From: Pseudomonas panipatensis
GTDB taxonomy: Bacteria > Pseudomonadota > Gammaproteobacteria > Pseudomonadales > Pseudomonadaceae
Length of the DNA stretch: 64,000 nt
Direction: 5' to 3'
Assembly (NCBI RefSeq): GCF_900099785.1
Contig: NZ_FNDS01000002.1
Span: 434,001-498,000 of the forward strand
Under the pieces are notes generated by a model that searched no databases, was not told the origin of the DNA, and worked only from the letters and a program-made list of their open reading frames with translations. This document shows, one piece after another, positions 28,444 through 36,871 of the stretch. How positions within the stretch are numbered: the first letter of the stretch is position 1; each line of letters opens with the position of its first letter. The translations under genes and the position numbers were made by a program.

Positions 28444-28467
28444 TTATCCACGATAGCTGTGGATATC
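28444..28467. promoter_or_regulatory. Inverted pair of DnaA-box-like sequences
   Basis: TTATCCACG (28444-28452) and TGTGGATAT (28459-28467) form the dyad TATCCAC-N7-GTGGATA in the gap between the 113-aa gene and the Lon-like gene. Each is one base off the DnaA consensus. Confidence 0.35.
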
Positions 28468-28561
28468 TCTGTGGGCACTGCGGGGGCAACAGCGGCCGAC
28501 GGGCGTAGATGCTGGCCGCCGCGCCGCTGCTCAAGGACTGTCCAGCCGCTGACGGCAAGCG

Positions 28562-31039
28562 TCAGTCGGTCTCCTTCTTGCGCACGCGTTCTTTCTTCTC
28601 CGCGGCAGCCTTGGTGCTGCGCGGCTTGGCCGGCGCTTCCTTGGTCGCTTTCTCCTTGTCCTCTTCCTCCATGTCCAGCGCCTGAATCTCCTTCAAGCGC
28701 TCGACGACACGGGCATTGACGCTGCCGGCCGGGAAGTTGCCCTTCTCGTCCGGCTGCCCGGCCGGCTGGCCGACCAGCAAGCCGAGCGCCTCATCCACGT
28801 AGCGAACCGCGTAGACATGGAACAGGCCACTGCGCACAGCCTGCAACACGCGCTCGTCGAGCATCAGGGTGGTGACGTTGGAACGCGGGATGATGACCCC
28901 CTGCTCGCCGGTCAGGCCGCGCGCCTCGCAGAGACGGAAGAAGCCCTCGATCTTCTCGTTGACCCCACCGACCGCCTGCACCTCACCGAACTGGTTGATC
29001 GAGCCGGTAATGGCGAAGCACTGCCGCAACGGCGTGCGCGACAACGCGGAAATCAGCGTGCAGACCTCGCCGAGCGACGCGCTGTCGCCATCGACGTAGC
29101 CATAGGACTGCTCCAGGGCGATGCTCGCGGAAATCTCCAGCGGGTATTGCTGGGCATACCGACTGCCCAGGTAGCCGGTGAGGATCATCACCCCCTTCGA
29201 GTGGATCGGTTGCCCCAGGCTGACCTCGCGCTCGATATCGACGATACCGCTGCCGCCCGGATACACGGTCGCGGAGATCCGCGCCGGCACACCGAATACC
29301 GAATCCCCCACTTCCAGCACGGTCAGGCCGTTGCACTTGCCCACCGCGGCACCTTCGGTGTCGATCAGGACGATACCCGCCAGCATGTCGTCGAGGATGC
29401 GCGCGGAAACACGACCGGTGCGGGTTTCCTTGGCCTTCAGGGCGCGCTCGATATGCCCCAGTTCAGTGACTTTCTCGTTGGCCAACTGACGAATGAAGTC
29501 CGCCTCGCTGACCAATTGGAACAAGTCGCTGATGCGCGCCGACAGGCGCCCCTGGTGTTCGGCCAGACGTGCGCTGTAGGTCGCCAGACGCGCCACCGCG
29601 GCGCTGCTGAGCGGCGCCAGGCCCTCCTCCGAGGTCCGGGTCTTGAGCAGTTGGGCGAACTGTTCGAGGCTGTCCTCGCCCAGCGGGATGTCCTCGTCGA
29701 AGTCCACCAGGACGCGGAACATCTCCTGGAAGTCCGGATCGAGGTCCTGCAGGGTGTAGTAGATCTGCCGCGAGCCGATGATGATGACCTTGATGTGCAG
29801 GGGGATCACCTGCGGGTTCAGGGTCATGGCTGCCAGGCGGCCGAGTTCGGCCAGTGGCGACTCCATCTTCAACTGGCGCGAATGCAAGGCGCGCTTCAGG
29901 GCATCCCAGACGAAAGGCTCGCTGAGCAGCTTCTCCGCCTCCAGCACCAGGAAACCGCCATTGGCGCGATGCAGGGCGCCCGGACGCAGCTGACGGTAGC
30001 TGGTGTAGAGCGCGCCCTGATCGGAGGCGTACTCGATTCGGCCAAACAGGTTGTCGTAGGTCGGGTGCGATTCGAACACCACCGGCGCGCCACTGGTGGC
30101 GTGGTGACCGATGACCTGGTTGGGGGCGTACTGCTCCTGCAATACCTGCTTGCGCTGCGGGTCGCTGCGGTTCTCATCGACCAACTGGTCGACCACGGTT
30201 TTCAACAGATTGAGTTGCAGGGCCTGCAGATACGCGCAGACCCCGGAGTTGTTGTTGTACTTCTCCACCAGCGGCGCCAGCAGCGGCTGCAGGGCCAGGG
30301 TGATGGTTTCCTCGTTGAGCTGGCGCAACTGGTTGCTCGACTCGCGCTTCCACTGCGGCAGGCTGGCCAGTTCCTCATTGAGCTGTTCTTCGAGGCCGGC
30401 GATATCGACGTGGAAGCGCTCCCGCTCCACCTCCGGCAACTGGGCGAACTCAGCCTCGTCCAGCGCCTTGCCGTCCTTCATCGGCGTGAAGGCGATGTTG
30501 GAGCTGTCGCGGTAGAGCGCCACCTCCTTCTCCAGGGCCAGGCGCTCGACGGTATCCAGGGCCTTGTCGTAACGCTGGTTGAAGGCGCGGTCGATGGCGC
30601 TCTTCTTCTGCTGATAGGCAGGGTTCTCGAACACCGAGGGGAAGGTCGACAGCAGGTTGTCGATCAACTGATCGATATCGGTGCCGAACTCGGCGGCGCT
30701 ACCCGGTGGCAGCTCGATGGCGCGCGGCTCGCGCGATTCGTCGAAATTATTGACATAGACCCAGTCGGCCGGGGTCGGCAGACGCTTGCCCTCCGCCTTC
30801 AGGTAGCGATGGACGAAGGAAAAACGCCCGGTGCCTGGCTCGCCCATGACGAACACGTTGTAGCCGGGCCGCGGCATCGCCACGCCGAACTGCAACGCCG
30901 CCACCGCGCGCTCCTGGCCGAGAATGCCGAGGAAAGGCTCCAGATCGTCAGTGGTACGGAAAGCAAACTGCTCGGGCGAGAATGGACGGGTCAGCTCATC
31001 GGGCGCCAGGCGAAGGCCAGCGGCAACGGATTGGGGCAT
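28562..31039 (-). CDS. Lon-like ATP-dependent protease (YcbZ/LonB type)
   Basis: An 825-residue protein. Residues 1-60 precede a degenerate P-loop, GEPGTGRF (66-73), where the usual GK[ST] is GRF. A long helical middle region (about 130-320) and an AAA lid follow. The C-terminal Lon proteolytic domain has catalytic Ser near 650 in DGDSASLGE and catalytic Lys near 694 in GGVNEKIEGFF. The last 50 residues are Lys/Glu-rich. This is the bacterial Lon-like family with an inserted helical domain, not classic Lon (no N-terminal LAN domain). In P. aeruginosa the matching gene is PA4576. Substrates are unknown. Confidence 0.93.
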   Translation of the reverse strand: MPQSVAAGLRLAPDELTRPFSPEQFAFRTTDDLEPFLGILGQERAVAALQFGVAMPRPGYNVFVMGEPGTGRFSFVHRYLKAEGKRLPTPADWVYVNNFDESREPRAIELPPGSAAEFGTDIDQLIDNLLSTFPSVFENPAYQQKKSAIDRAFNQRYDKALDTVERLALEKEVALYRDSSNIAFTPMKDGKALDEAEFAQLPEVERERFHVDIAGLEEQLNEELASLPQWKRESSNQLRQLNEETITLALQPLLAPLVEKYNNNSGVCAYLQALQLNLLKTVVDQLVDENRSDPQRKQVLQEQYAPNQVIGHHATSGAPVVFESHPTYDNLFGRIEYASDQGALYTSYRQLRPGALHRANGGFLVLEAEKLLSEPFVWDALKRALHSRQLKMESPLAELGRLAAMTLNPQVIPLHIKVIIIGSRQIYYTLQDLDPDFQEMFRVLVDFDEDIPLGEDSLEQFAQLLKTRTSEEGLAPLSSAAVARLATYSARLAEHQGRLSARISDLFQLVSEADFIRQLANEKVTELGHIERALKAKETRTGRVSARILDDMLAGIVLIDTEGAAVGKCNGLTVLEVGDSVFGVPARISATVYPGGSGIVDIEREVSLGQPIHSKGVMILTGYLGSRYAQQYPLEISASIALEQSYGYVDGDSASLGEVCTLISALSRTPLRQCFAITGSINQFGEVQAVGGVNEKIEGFFRLCEARGLTGEQGVIIPRSNVTTLMLDERVLQAVRSGLFHVYAVRYVDEALGLLVGQPAGQPDEKGNFPAGSVNARVVERLKEIQALDMEEEDKEKATKEAPAKPRSTKAAAEKKERVRKKETD

Positions 31040-31138
31040 CGGAAATCCTTGCGTCGGGCGGCGCGGAGCCGCGGAGAGTTGCCCGCATTCTCGCGCCGCC
31101 CGAGCGCCACTGGCAAGGCGCCCGGTGCGCGCTACCGA

Positions 31139-31462
31139 TCAGTCCTGCAGATCGGCGCAACGCAGGCAGCGCTCCGCCGCCGGCAGCGCGCGCAAACGCT
31201 TGTCCTCGATAGGTTCGCCGCAGCGCTGGCACAGGCCATAGGAGCCGTCGACCAGACGCAAGCGCGCCAGGCCGACCTGCCGCATGCCAGCCTCCGCCTC
31301 GGCCAGCAACGCGCGCAGGACGTCGTCGTTCTGCCGTTGCTGGGCCTGCTCGGCGAAGTCCGCCGAATGGGTGCGACCGAGATCGCGGCGAATCGCCTCG
31401 GCCCGCTGGGAATACTCGGTAGCCAGTGCATCCAACGCGGCGCGGGGGTCGAAATCGGCCAT
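31139..31462 (-). CDS. DksA/TraR family zinc-finger protein
   Basis: A 107-residue protein. A helical N-terminal half (residues 8-66, with alternating charge like the DksA coiled coil but shorter) is followed by a zf-dskA motif with Cys78, Cys81, Cys99 and Cys102. ATG 31462 (MADFDPRAALDAL) is preferred to an upstream in-frame start because of its GGAGGG ribosome-binding site. It lacks most of the full DksA coiled coil and the DxxDxA tip is not seen, so it is a small DksA-like protein (PA4577-like) of unconfirmed RNA-polymerase effect. Confidence 0.88.
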   Translation of the reverse strand: MADFDPRAALDALATEYSQRAEAIRRDLGRTHSADFAEQAQQRQNDDVLRALLAEAEAGMRQVGLARLRLVDGSYGLCQRCGEPIEDKRLRALPAAERCLRCADLQD

Positions 31463-31688
31463 GACAGCCCTCCAAGGATAAGGAACTGTTTTAAGTGTGG
31501 CCGGTTCCAAGGGATTCGCCGCTGATACCGATCAATAGCCTGCCGCGCCGACATGACGCAGTTCGCCTCTGCGACACTCGAGGCGGCACTCGCCTTGACA
31601 CCCCCGGGGCATTCCTCAAAGCTCTGGCGAGCTCGGCCTGCTGTCAGCGGCTGTTACAGCCCTACCCTCGAAAAAGAGAGACACGATA

Positions 31689-32177
31689 ATGAAACGGATT
31701 CTACTCGGTACCCTCCTCGCCACCGTCTCCCTCGGCGCCCTCGCCGACGCTCCCGGCAGCGACGGCTGCGGCTGGGGCAACATGCTCTTCAAAGGCCAGC
31801 GCGGCACCGCGACCCACGTGCTGGCCGCCACCACCAACGGCAGCTCCGGCAACAACACCTTCGGCATGACCACCGGCACCAACGGCTGCCACACCAATGG
31901 CGCGCTGAGCTACGGCGGCAAACCGATGATCGTGCTCAGCAGCATGATGGACGAGCTGTCCGAAGACATGGCCAAAGGCAACGGCGAAGCGCTGACCACC
32001 TATGCGGTGGTGCTGGGCGTGAAACCGGAAGACCGTGCCCACTTCGCCGAAGTGACCCATGAGCACTTCGCGCAGATCTTCAGCAAGGCCGACGTCACCG
32101 CCGCCGACGTCTATGCCAACACCCAGGCTGTCCTGAAGCAGGACGCCCGTCTGGCCAAGTACGCGGAACAGGCCTGA
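31689..32177 (+). CDS. DUF3015 family secreted protein
   Basis: A 162-residue protein with signal peptide MKRILLGTLLATVSLGALADAP. The mature part has the DUF3015 pattern GSDGCGWGNMLFKGQRG, FGMTTGTNGC and a C-terminal helical part. Two Cys (about 27 and 76) could form a disulfide in the periplasm. It is 88 bases upstream of the DUF4105 gene in the same direction, as in P. aeruginosa PA4578-PA4579. Function is unknown. Confidence 0.92.
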   Translation: MKRILLGTLLATVSLGALADAPGSDGCGWGNMLFKGQRGTATHVLAATTNGSSGNNTFGMTTGTNGCHTNGALSYGGKPMIVLSSMMDELSEDMAKGNGEALTTYAVVLGVKPEDRAHFAEVTHEHFAQIFSKADVTAADVYANTQAVLKQDARLAKYAEQA

Positions 32178-32264
32178 CCCCGGCAGCCCTTCCGCCGCGC
32201 GTAGACACTCAGCGTTTCGCGCCGCGGCGGGGCTCTCCTTCCCTCCTTGCCTTTAAGGGTTCCA

Positions 32265-34130
32265 ATGCCCCAACGCCTGTTGCCCTGGCTGGCGCTGTGC
32301 GCCTGCGCCTCCCTGCACGCGACACCGCAGATTACCGAATCCCGTCTGCAGGCCCTCGCGAGCCAGCCCTACTGGCTGGCCCTCGGGCACTACACCCCAG
32401 GCAAGCTCGGCGGCTGGCGCAGCTATGTCGATGACCCGAAGTTCTTCCTCGCCGCCGATGGCGGAGAGAACCCCGAAGCCGAACTCAAGGCCACGCTGAA
32501 AGCCCTCTATGCCCCGGCCAGCCTCGGCGACAAACAAGCCCAGTGCGTGTTCCCGGCGCGCACCCGCTGGCTGAAGCAACAACTGCGACTGAGCGACCTG
32601 CCGCAGCCCCAGTGCAAGGAATTCGCCACCTGGTACACCGACATCAACCCGCACAGCACGGTGCTGGTGTTCCCCGCGGCCTACCTGAACAGCCCCTCGT
32701 CGATGTTCGGCCATACCCTGCTGCGCATCGACCAGGCCGACGTCGACAGCAACAACACCGCGCTGCTCAGCTACGCGCTGAACTTCGGCGCCTACATCGA
32801 GGGCATGAACAACAGCATCCTCTATGCCTGGAAGGGCCTGATGGGTGGCTATCCCGGGTTGTTCGCGCTGGTCCCCTATCGCGAGAAACTCTCCGAATAC
32901 AGCCGTCTGGAGAACCGCGACCTGTGGGAGTACCGGCTGAACCTGACGGCCGAAGAGACCGGGCGCATGATCGAACACGTCTGGGAACTCAAACAGGTTC
33001 GTTTCAAGTACTACTTCTTCGACGAGAACTGCTCGTTCCGCCTGCTCGAATTGCTGGAGATCGCCCGCCCCGGCACCCGGCTCACCGAACACTTCCCGCT
33101 GACCGCGATCCCCACCGACACCGTGCGCGCGGTGAAGAACGCCGGGATGATCGAGCGCATCGACTACCGTCCCTCGCGGGAAAAGGAGCTGCTGGCCCGC
33201 GCCGAGCCGCTGAACCGCGCCGAGAAGCGCCTGGCGCGCCGCCTGGCGGATGACGACAAGCTGCTCGACGGTAGCGAATTCAAGGCCCTGCCAGCCGATC
33301 GCCAGGCCCTGGTGCAGGACACCGCCTTCCGCCTGCTGCGCTACCGCGCCACCGGCAAGGAACGCGACGAACTGGACGCGGCGCGCAGCTACCAGTTGTT
33401 GCGCGCGATCAACCGCAATCCGCCGCCGCCCCTGCCAGTGGAGCGCCCCGGCCAACCCGAGGAAGGCCACCAGTCGCGCACCTGGCAGCTCGGCGCCGGC
33501 AGCCGCGACGGCCGCGCTTTCGCCGACTACGGCCTGCGCATGGCCTACCACGACCTGGAGGACAATCTCTACGGCTTCCCCCTCGGCGCGCAGATCGAGC
33601 TGGGCCAGCTCAAACTGCGCCAGTACGAAGGCAACCGCTGGCAACTGCAGCGACTCGACCTGGTCACCATTCGCTCGCTGACCCCGCGCAACGAACTGCT
33701 GCAGCCCCTCTCCTGGCAAGTCTCCAGCGGCTGGGAGCGGGTGCTCGGCAAGCACAGCGACGAGCATCACGACAGCCTGGTCGCGCACCTCAACGGTGGC
33801 GCCGGCGGCAGCTGGAAAGTCAGCGACGACCTGCAGGCCTATGCCCTGGGCACCGCACGCATCGAGAACAACCCCGACTTCGCCGCCACCATCGCCCCGG
33901 CGCTTGGCTTCGACGGCGGCCTGCTCTGGCGCAACGGCCTGGGCAACCTGTCGCTGGAAGCCAAGGGCGACTACTTCCACAACGGCGAAGTGCGCCGCAA
34001 CCTGAGTCTCGGCCAGCAGTTCGAGCTGAGCCGCAACCTCGGCCTGCGCTTGTCCGCCGACCGCGAATACAGCCATCTCGCCGGGCCGATCAATGAAGTG
34101 ATGCTGGAGCTGCGCTGGTACCATTACTGA
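32265..34130 (+). CDS. DUF4105 family protein (Lnb-type N-terminal periplasmic domain)
   Basis: A 621-residue protein with signal peptide MPQRLLPWLALCACASLHATP. Residues 20-300 have the Lnb N-terminal features: SPSSMFGHTLLRID, a catalytic-looking His, YKYYFFDENCSFRLLELLE with Cys, and DTVRAVKNAG. The C-terminal 250 residues look like beta-strand-rich outer-membrane barrel sequence ending in LELRWYHY (final aromatic residue). DUF4105 is related to the N-acyltransferase Lnb and the NlpC/P60-like superfamily; enzyme activity is inferred only. ATG 32265 has AAGGG upstream. Confidence 0.88.
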   Translation: MPQRLLPWLALCACASLHATPQITESRLQALASQPYWLALGHYTPGKLGGWRSYVDDPKFFLAADGGENPEAELKATLKALYAPASLGDKQAQCVFPARTRWLKQQLRLSDLPQPQCKEFATWYTDINPHSTVLVFPAAYLNSPSSMFGHTLLRIDQADVDSNNTALLSYALNFGAYIEGMNNSILYAWKGLMGGYPGLFALVPYREKLSEYSRLENRDLWEYRLNLTAEETGRMIEHVWELKQVRFKYYFFDENCSFRLLELLEIARPGTRLTEHFPLTAIPTDTVRAVKNAGMIERIDYRPSREKELLARAEPLNRAEKRLARRLADDDKLLDGSEFKALPADRQALVQDTAFRLLRYRATGKERDELDAARSYQLLRAINRNPPPPLPVERPGQPEEGHQSRTWQLGAGSRDGRAFADYGLRMAYHDLEDNLYGFPLGAQIELGQLKLRQYEGNRWQLQRLDLVTIRSLTPRNELLQPLSWQVSSGWERVLGKHSDEHHDSLVAHLNGGAGGSWKVSDDLQAYALGTARIENNPDFAATIAPALGFDGGLLWRNGLGNLSLEAKGDYFHNGEVRRNLSLGQQFELSRNLGLRLSADREYSHLAGPINEVMLELRWYHY

Positions 34131-34176
34131 GCACACTCCCCCAGCGCCCGCCCTCGCGGCGGGCAGGACCGTCATC

Positions 34177-35397
34177 ATGAAAGCCCACGCCCCCAGCGTG
34201 CTCGACGTCGCCGGCGGCAAGCCGATCAAGCTCTGGACCCAGGGCGTACCGGTGGAAGACGAGGCCCGCCAGCAACTGATCAATACGGCGAAGATGCCGT
34301 TCATCTTCAAACACCTGGCGGTGATGCCGGACGTGCACCTGGGCAAGGGCTCGACCATCGGCAGCGTGATCCCCACCCGCGGCGCCATCATCCCGGCCGC
34401 CGTCGGCGTGGACATCGGCTGCGGCATGATCGCCGCGCGCACCTCGCTGCGGGCGGCGGACCTGCCGGACAACCTGCACGGCCTGCGCAGCGCCATCGAG
34501 AAGGCCGTGCCCCATGGCAAGACCTTCGGCAAACGCGATCAGGGCGCCTGGGACGACGTGCCCAAGGCTGCCGACCAAGCCTGGCAAGCCCTCGCCGGAC
34601 GCTTCAAGGCGATCACCGGCAAATACCCGCGCCTGGAGAAAACCAACCAGCGCGTGCACCTGGGCACCCTGGGCACCGGCAACCACTTCATCGAGGTCTG
34701 CCTCGACGAGGCCGATCGCGTGTGGTTCATGCTGCACAGCGGTTCGCGCGGCGTCGGCAACGCCATCGGCAACCTGTTCATCGAACTGGCCCAGGCGGAC
34801 ATGCGCCAGCACATCGCCAACCTGCCCGACCGCGACCTGGCCTACTTCGAAGAAGGCAGCCCGCACTTCGATGACTATGTGGAAGCGGTCGGCTGGGCAC
34901 AGGATTTCGCCCGACAGAACCGCGAACTGATGATGCAAGCGGTGATCGCCGCGGCGCGCAAGGTCATCGGCAAACCCTTCGAGGCCAGCCTGGAGGCGGT
35001 GAACTGCCACCACAACTACGTACAGAAGGAACGCCACTTCGGCCAGGAGGTGCTGGTGACCCGCAAGGGTGCGGTCTCCGCGCAGAAGGGCCAGTTGGGC
35101 ATCATCCCCGGCTCCATGGGCGCGAAGAGCTTCATCGTGCGCGGCCTGGGCAACGAGGAGGCGTTCTGCTCCTGCAGCCACGGCGCCGGCCGGAGCATGA
35201 GCCGGAGCAAGGCGAAGAAGCTGTTCAGCGTCGAAGACCAGATCCGCGCCACCGCCCACGTCGAGTGCCGCAAGGACAAGGATGTGATCGACGAGATTCC
35301 CATGGCCTACAAGGACATCGACGCGGTGATGAACGCCCAGCGCGAGCTGGTCGAAGTGCTGCACACCCTGCGCCAGGTGGTGTGCGTGAAAGGCTAG
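34177..35397 (+). CDS. rtcB: RNA-splicing ligase RtcB
   Basis: A 406-residue GTP- and Mn-dependent RNA ligase joining 2',3'-cyclic phosphate and 5'-OH ends. Metal ligands are visible: Asp/Cys in VGVDIGCGMIA (Cys82), His in GTGNHFIEV, HSGSRGVGN, and His in NCHHNYV; the nucleophilic His is in CSHGAGRSMSR near residue 336. Unlike E. coli and P. aeruginosa, neither the sigma54 activator rtcR nor the cyclase rtcA is nearby; RtcB follows the DUF4105 gene by 46 bases and may be read through from it. Confidence 0.96.
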   Translation: MKAHAPSVLDVAGGKPIKLWTQGVPVEDEARQQLINTAKMPFIFKHLAVMPDVHLGKGSTIGSVIPTRGAIIPAAVGVDIGCGMIAARTSLRAADLPDNLHGLRSAIEKAVPHGKTFGKRDQGAWDDVPKAADQAWQALAGRFKAITGKYPRLEKTNQRVHLGTLGTGNHFIEVCLDEADRVWFMLHSGSRGVGNAIGNLFIELAQADMRQHIANLPDRDLAYFEEGSPHFDDYVEAVGWAQDFARQNRELMMQAVIAAARKVIGKPFEASLEAVNCHHNYVQKERHFGQEVLVTRKGAVSAQKGQLGIIPGSMGAKSFIVRGLGNEEAFCSCSHGAGRSMSRSKAKKLFSVEDQIRATAHVECRKDKDVIDEIPMAYKDIDAVMNAQRELVEVLHTLRQVVCVKG

Positions 35398-35400
35398 CCA

Positions 35401-35424
35401 GGCGCGGCCGGGCAAGGCCGCGCC
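35401..35424 (+). terminator. Hairpin after rtcB
   Basis: Arms GGCGCGGCC and GGCCGCGCC (9 bases) around GGGCAA, starting three bases after the rtcB stop. No T-run follows, so termination is uncertain. Confidence 0.4.
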
Positions 35425-35774
35425 GCCGCGCTCGACACGCCCGTGGCGAGCTTGTCCCCCCTCTCCCCTTCGCCGGCCCTTCGCATTTGCCTCTGGCGCT
35501 CCTCCCAGCCGGGCATTGCTCGGCTGGATTCCGCGTACGACGCAGCGAGCCGCGCCGGGTCGGGAACGGCGCGCAAGGATGCCAGCGCTGACCGCAGCGG
35601 CGCCTGACGACGGCGCCTTCCACCACGACCGAAGCGCTCTAGGACGGGCATTACCGGATGCATGGGAGATTTCCGAACAGCCCCTATCCTTGACCCGCGT
35701 CAAGGCTCGGGCAGCGGGCGCAGCCCTATCTGTACCTGCGGGGAATCACCACAACCTAAAAAAGGGGAACGTCC
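35425..35774. other. Intergenic region before ccpR
   Basis: About 350 bases without a gene. The first 260 bases show no clear motif. The last part holds the Anr-type box at 35690-35703 and a -10-like TATCTG at 35727-35732. No terminator or repeat was found. Short open frames here lack ribosome-binding sites. Confidence 0.6.
35690..35732 (+). promoter_or_regulatory. Anr/FNR-type box and promoter of ccpR
   Basis: TTGACCCGCGTCAA (35690-35703) has the FNR/Anr half-sites TTGAC and GTCAA spaced by four bases (consensus TTGAT-N4-ATCAA). A -10-like TATCTG follows at 35727. With transcription starting near 35738 the box centre is at about -41.5, the normal place for an FNR-class activator. P. aeruginosa ccpR is known to be Anr-dependent. 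Confidence 0.7.
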
Positions 35775-36815
35775 ATGCAGCCCGCCAGAATCCTGGCCCT
35801 AGGCAGCCTGCTGCTGAGTGCGAGCAGTGCCACCGCCCACGCTGACGCATTACGCGATCAGGCCACCGCCATCTTCAAACCCATTCCCAACCAGATCAGC
35901 GAACTTCACGGCACGGCGATCAACGCCGACCAAGTGGCGCTCGGCAAGCAACTGTTCTTCGAACCGCGGCTGTCCAGCAGCCACGTGATCAGTTGCAACA
36001 GCTGCCACAACATCGGCAGCGGCGGCGCCGACAACGTGCCGACCTCCACCGGCCATGCCTGGCAGAAGGGCGCACGCAACTCACCGACCGTGTTCAACGC
36101 GGTGCTCAATGCCTCGCAGTTCTGGGACGGTCGCGCCAAGGACCTGGAAGAACAGGCCAAGGGCCCGGTGCAGAACCCGGTGGAAATGCACAGCACGCCA
36201 CAGGACGTGGAACAGACACTGAGCAGCATTCCAGACTACGTCAGCGCCTTCGGCAAAGCCTTCCCCAACGACAAGAAACCGGTCAGTTTCGACAACATGG
36301 CGCGGGCCATCCAGGCCTTCGAGAGCACACTGATCACCCCGGACTCGCGCTTCGACCGCTACCTGAAGGGCGACGATCAGGCACTCGACAGCGAGGAGAA
36401 AAACGGCCTGCAGACCTTCATCGCCGCGGGCTGCGTCAGTTGCCACAACGGCGTCAACCTGGGGGGCCAGGCGTACTTCCAGTTCGGCGTGGTGCAGAAA
36501 CCGAACAACAAGGTTCTGCCCGACGCGGACCAGGGTCGCTTCGCAATCACCAAGACGCAGAGCGACAAGTACGTGTTCCGTGTCGCCCCGCTGCGCAATG
36601 TGGCGCTGACCGCGCCTTACTTCCACAGCGGCCAAGTCTGGGATCTGAAACAGGCCGTCGCCGTCATGGGCACCGCGCAACTGGGCAAGCAGCTCGACGA
36701 TGGGCAAACCACCGCCATCACCGCGTTCCTCAAGACCCTGACCGGCACGCAGCCCCGCGTGGAATACCCGCTCCTGCCGCCGAGCAGCGAGAAAACCCCG
36801 CGTCCCAAGGGCTGA
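35775..36815 (+). CDS. ccpR: Di-haem cytochrome c peroxidase CcpR
   Basis: A 346-residue periplasmic enzyme that reduces hydrogen peroxide with electrons from cytochrome c or azurin. Signal peptide: MQPARILALGSLLLSASSATAHADA. Two haem c attachment sites: CNSCH (74-78, low-potential peroxidatic haem) and CVSCH (220-224, high-potential haem). The Met ligand lies C-terminal in the VAVMGTAQLG segment. The start is supported by AAAAGGGGA six bases upstream. The upstream Anr-type box predicts expression at low oxygen. It stands alone in its transcription unit. Confidence 0.95.
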   Translation: MQPARILALGSLLLSASSATAHADALRDQATAIFKPIPNQISELHGTAINADQVALGKQLFFEPRLSSSHVISCNSCHNIGSGGADNVPTSTGHAWQKGARNSPTVFNAVLNASQFWDGRAKDLEEQAKGPVQNPVEMHSTPQDVEQTLSSIPDYVSAFGKAFPNDKKPVSFDNMARAIQAFESTLITPDSRFDRYLKGDDQALDSEEKNGLQTFIAAGCVSCHNGVNLGGQAYFQFGVVQKPNNKVLPDADQGRFAITKTQSDKYVFRVAPLRNVALTAPYFHSGQVWDLKQAVAVMGTAQLGKQLDDGQTTAITAFLKTLTGTQPRVEYPLLPPSSEKTPRPKG

Positions 36816-36824
36816 TCAGCGGGC

Positions 36825-36852
36825 AAAAAAAAAACGGGGCCAGTCGGCCCCG
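36825..36852 (-). terminator. Terminator of ettA, shared with ccpR
   Basis: Stem CGGGGCC/GGCCCCG around AGTC, flanked on the left by a run of ten A. On the minus strand this is a perfect rho-independent terminator for ettA; from the plus strand it is a weaker terminator (followed by TTCTT) for ccpR. Confidence 0.92.
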
Positions 36853-36871
36853 TTCTTCATCGCGCGCAGGC

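Noticed and set aside
32253-34532. A 759-codon minus-strand frame opposite the DUF4105 gene
   Set aside because: Ala/Val/Gln-rich shadow; the plus strand shows signal peptide and domain features.
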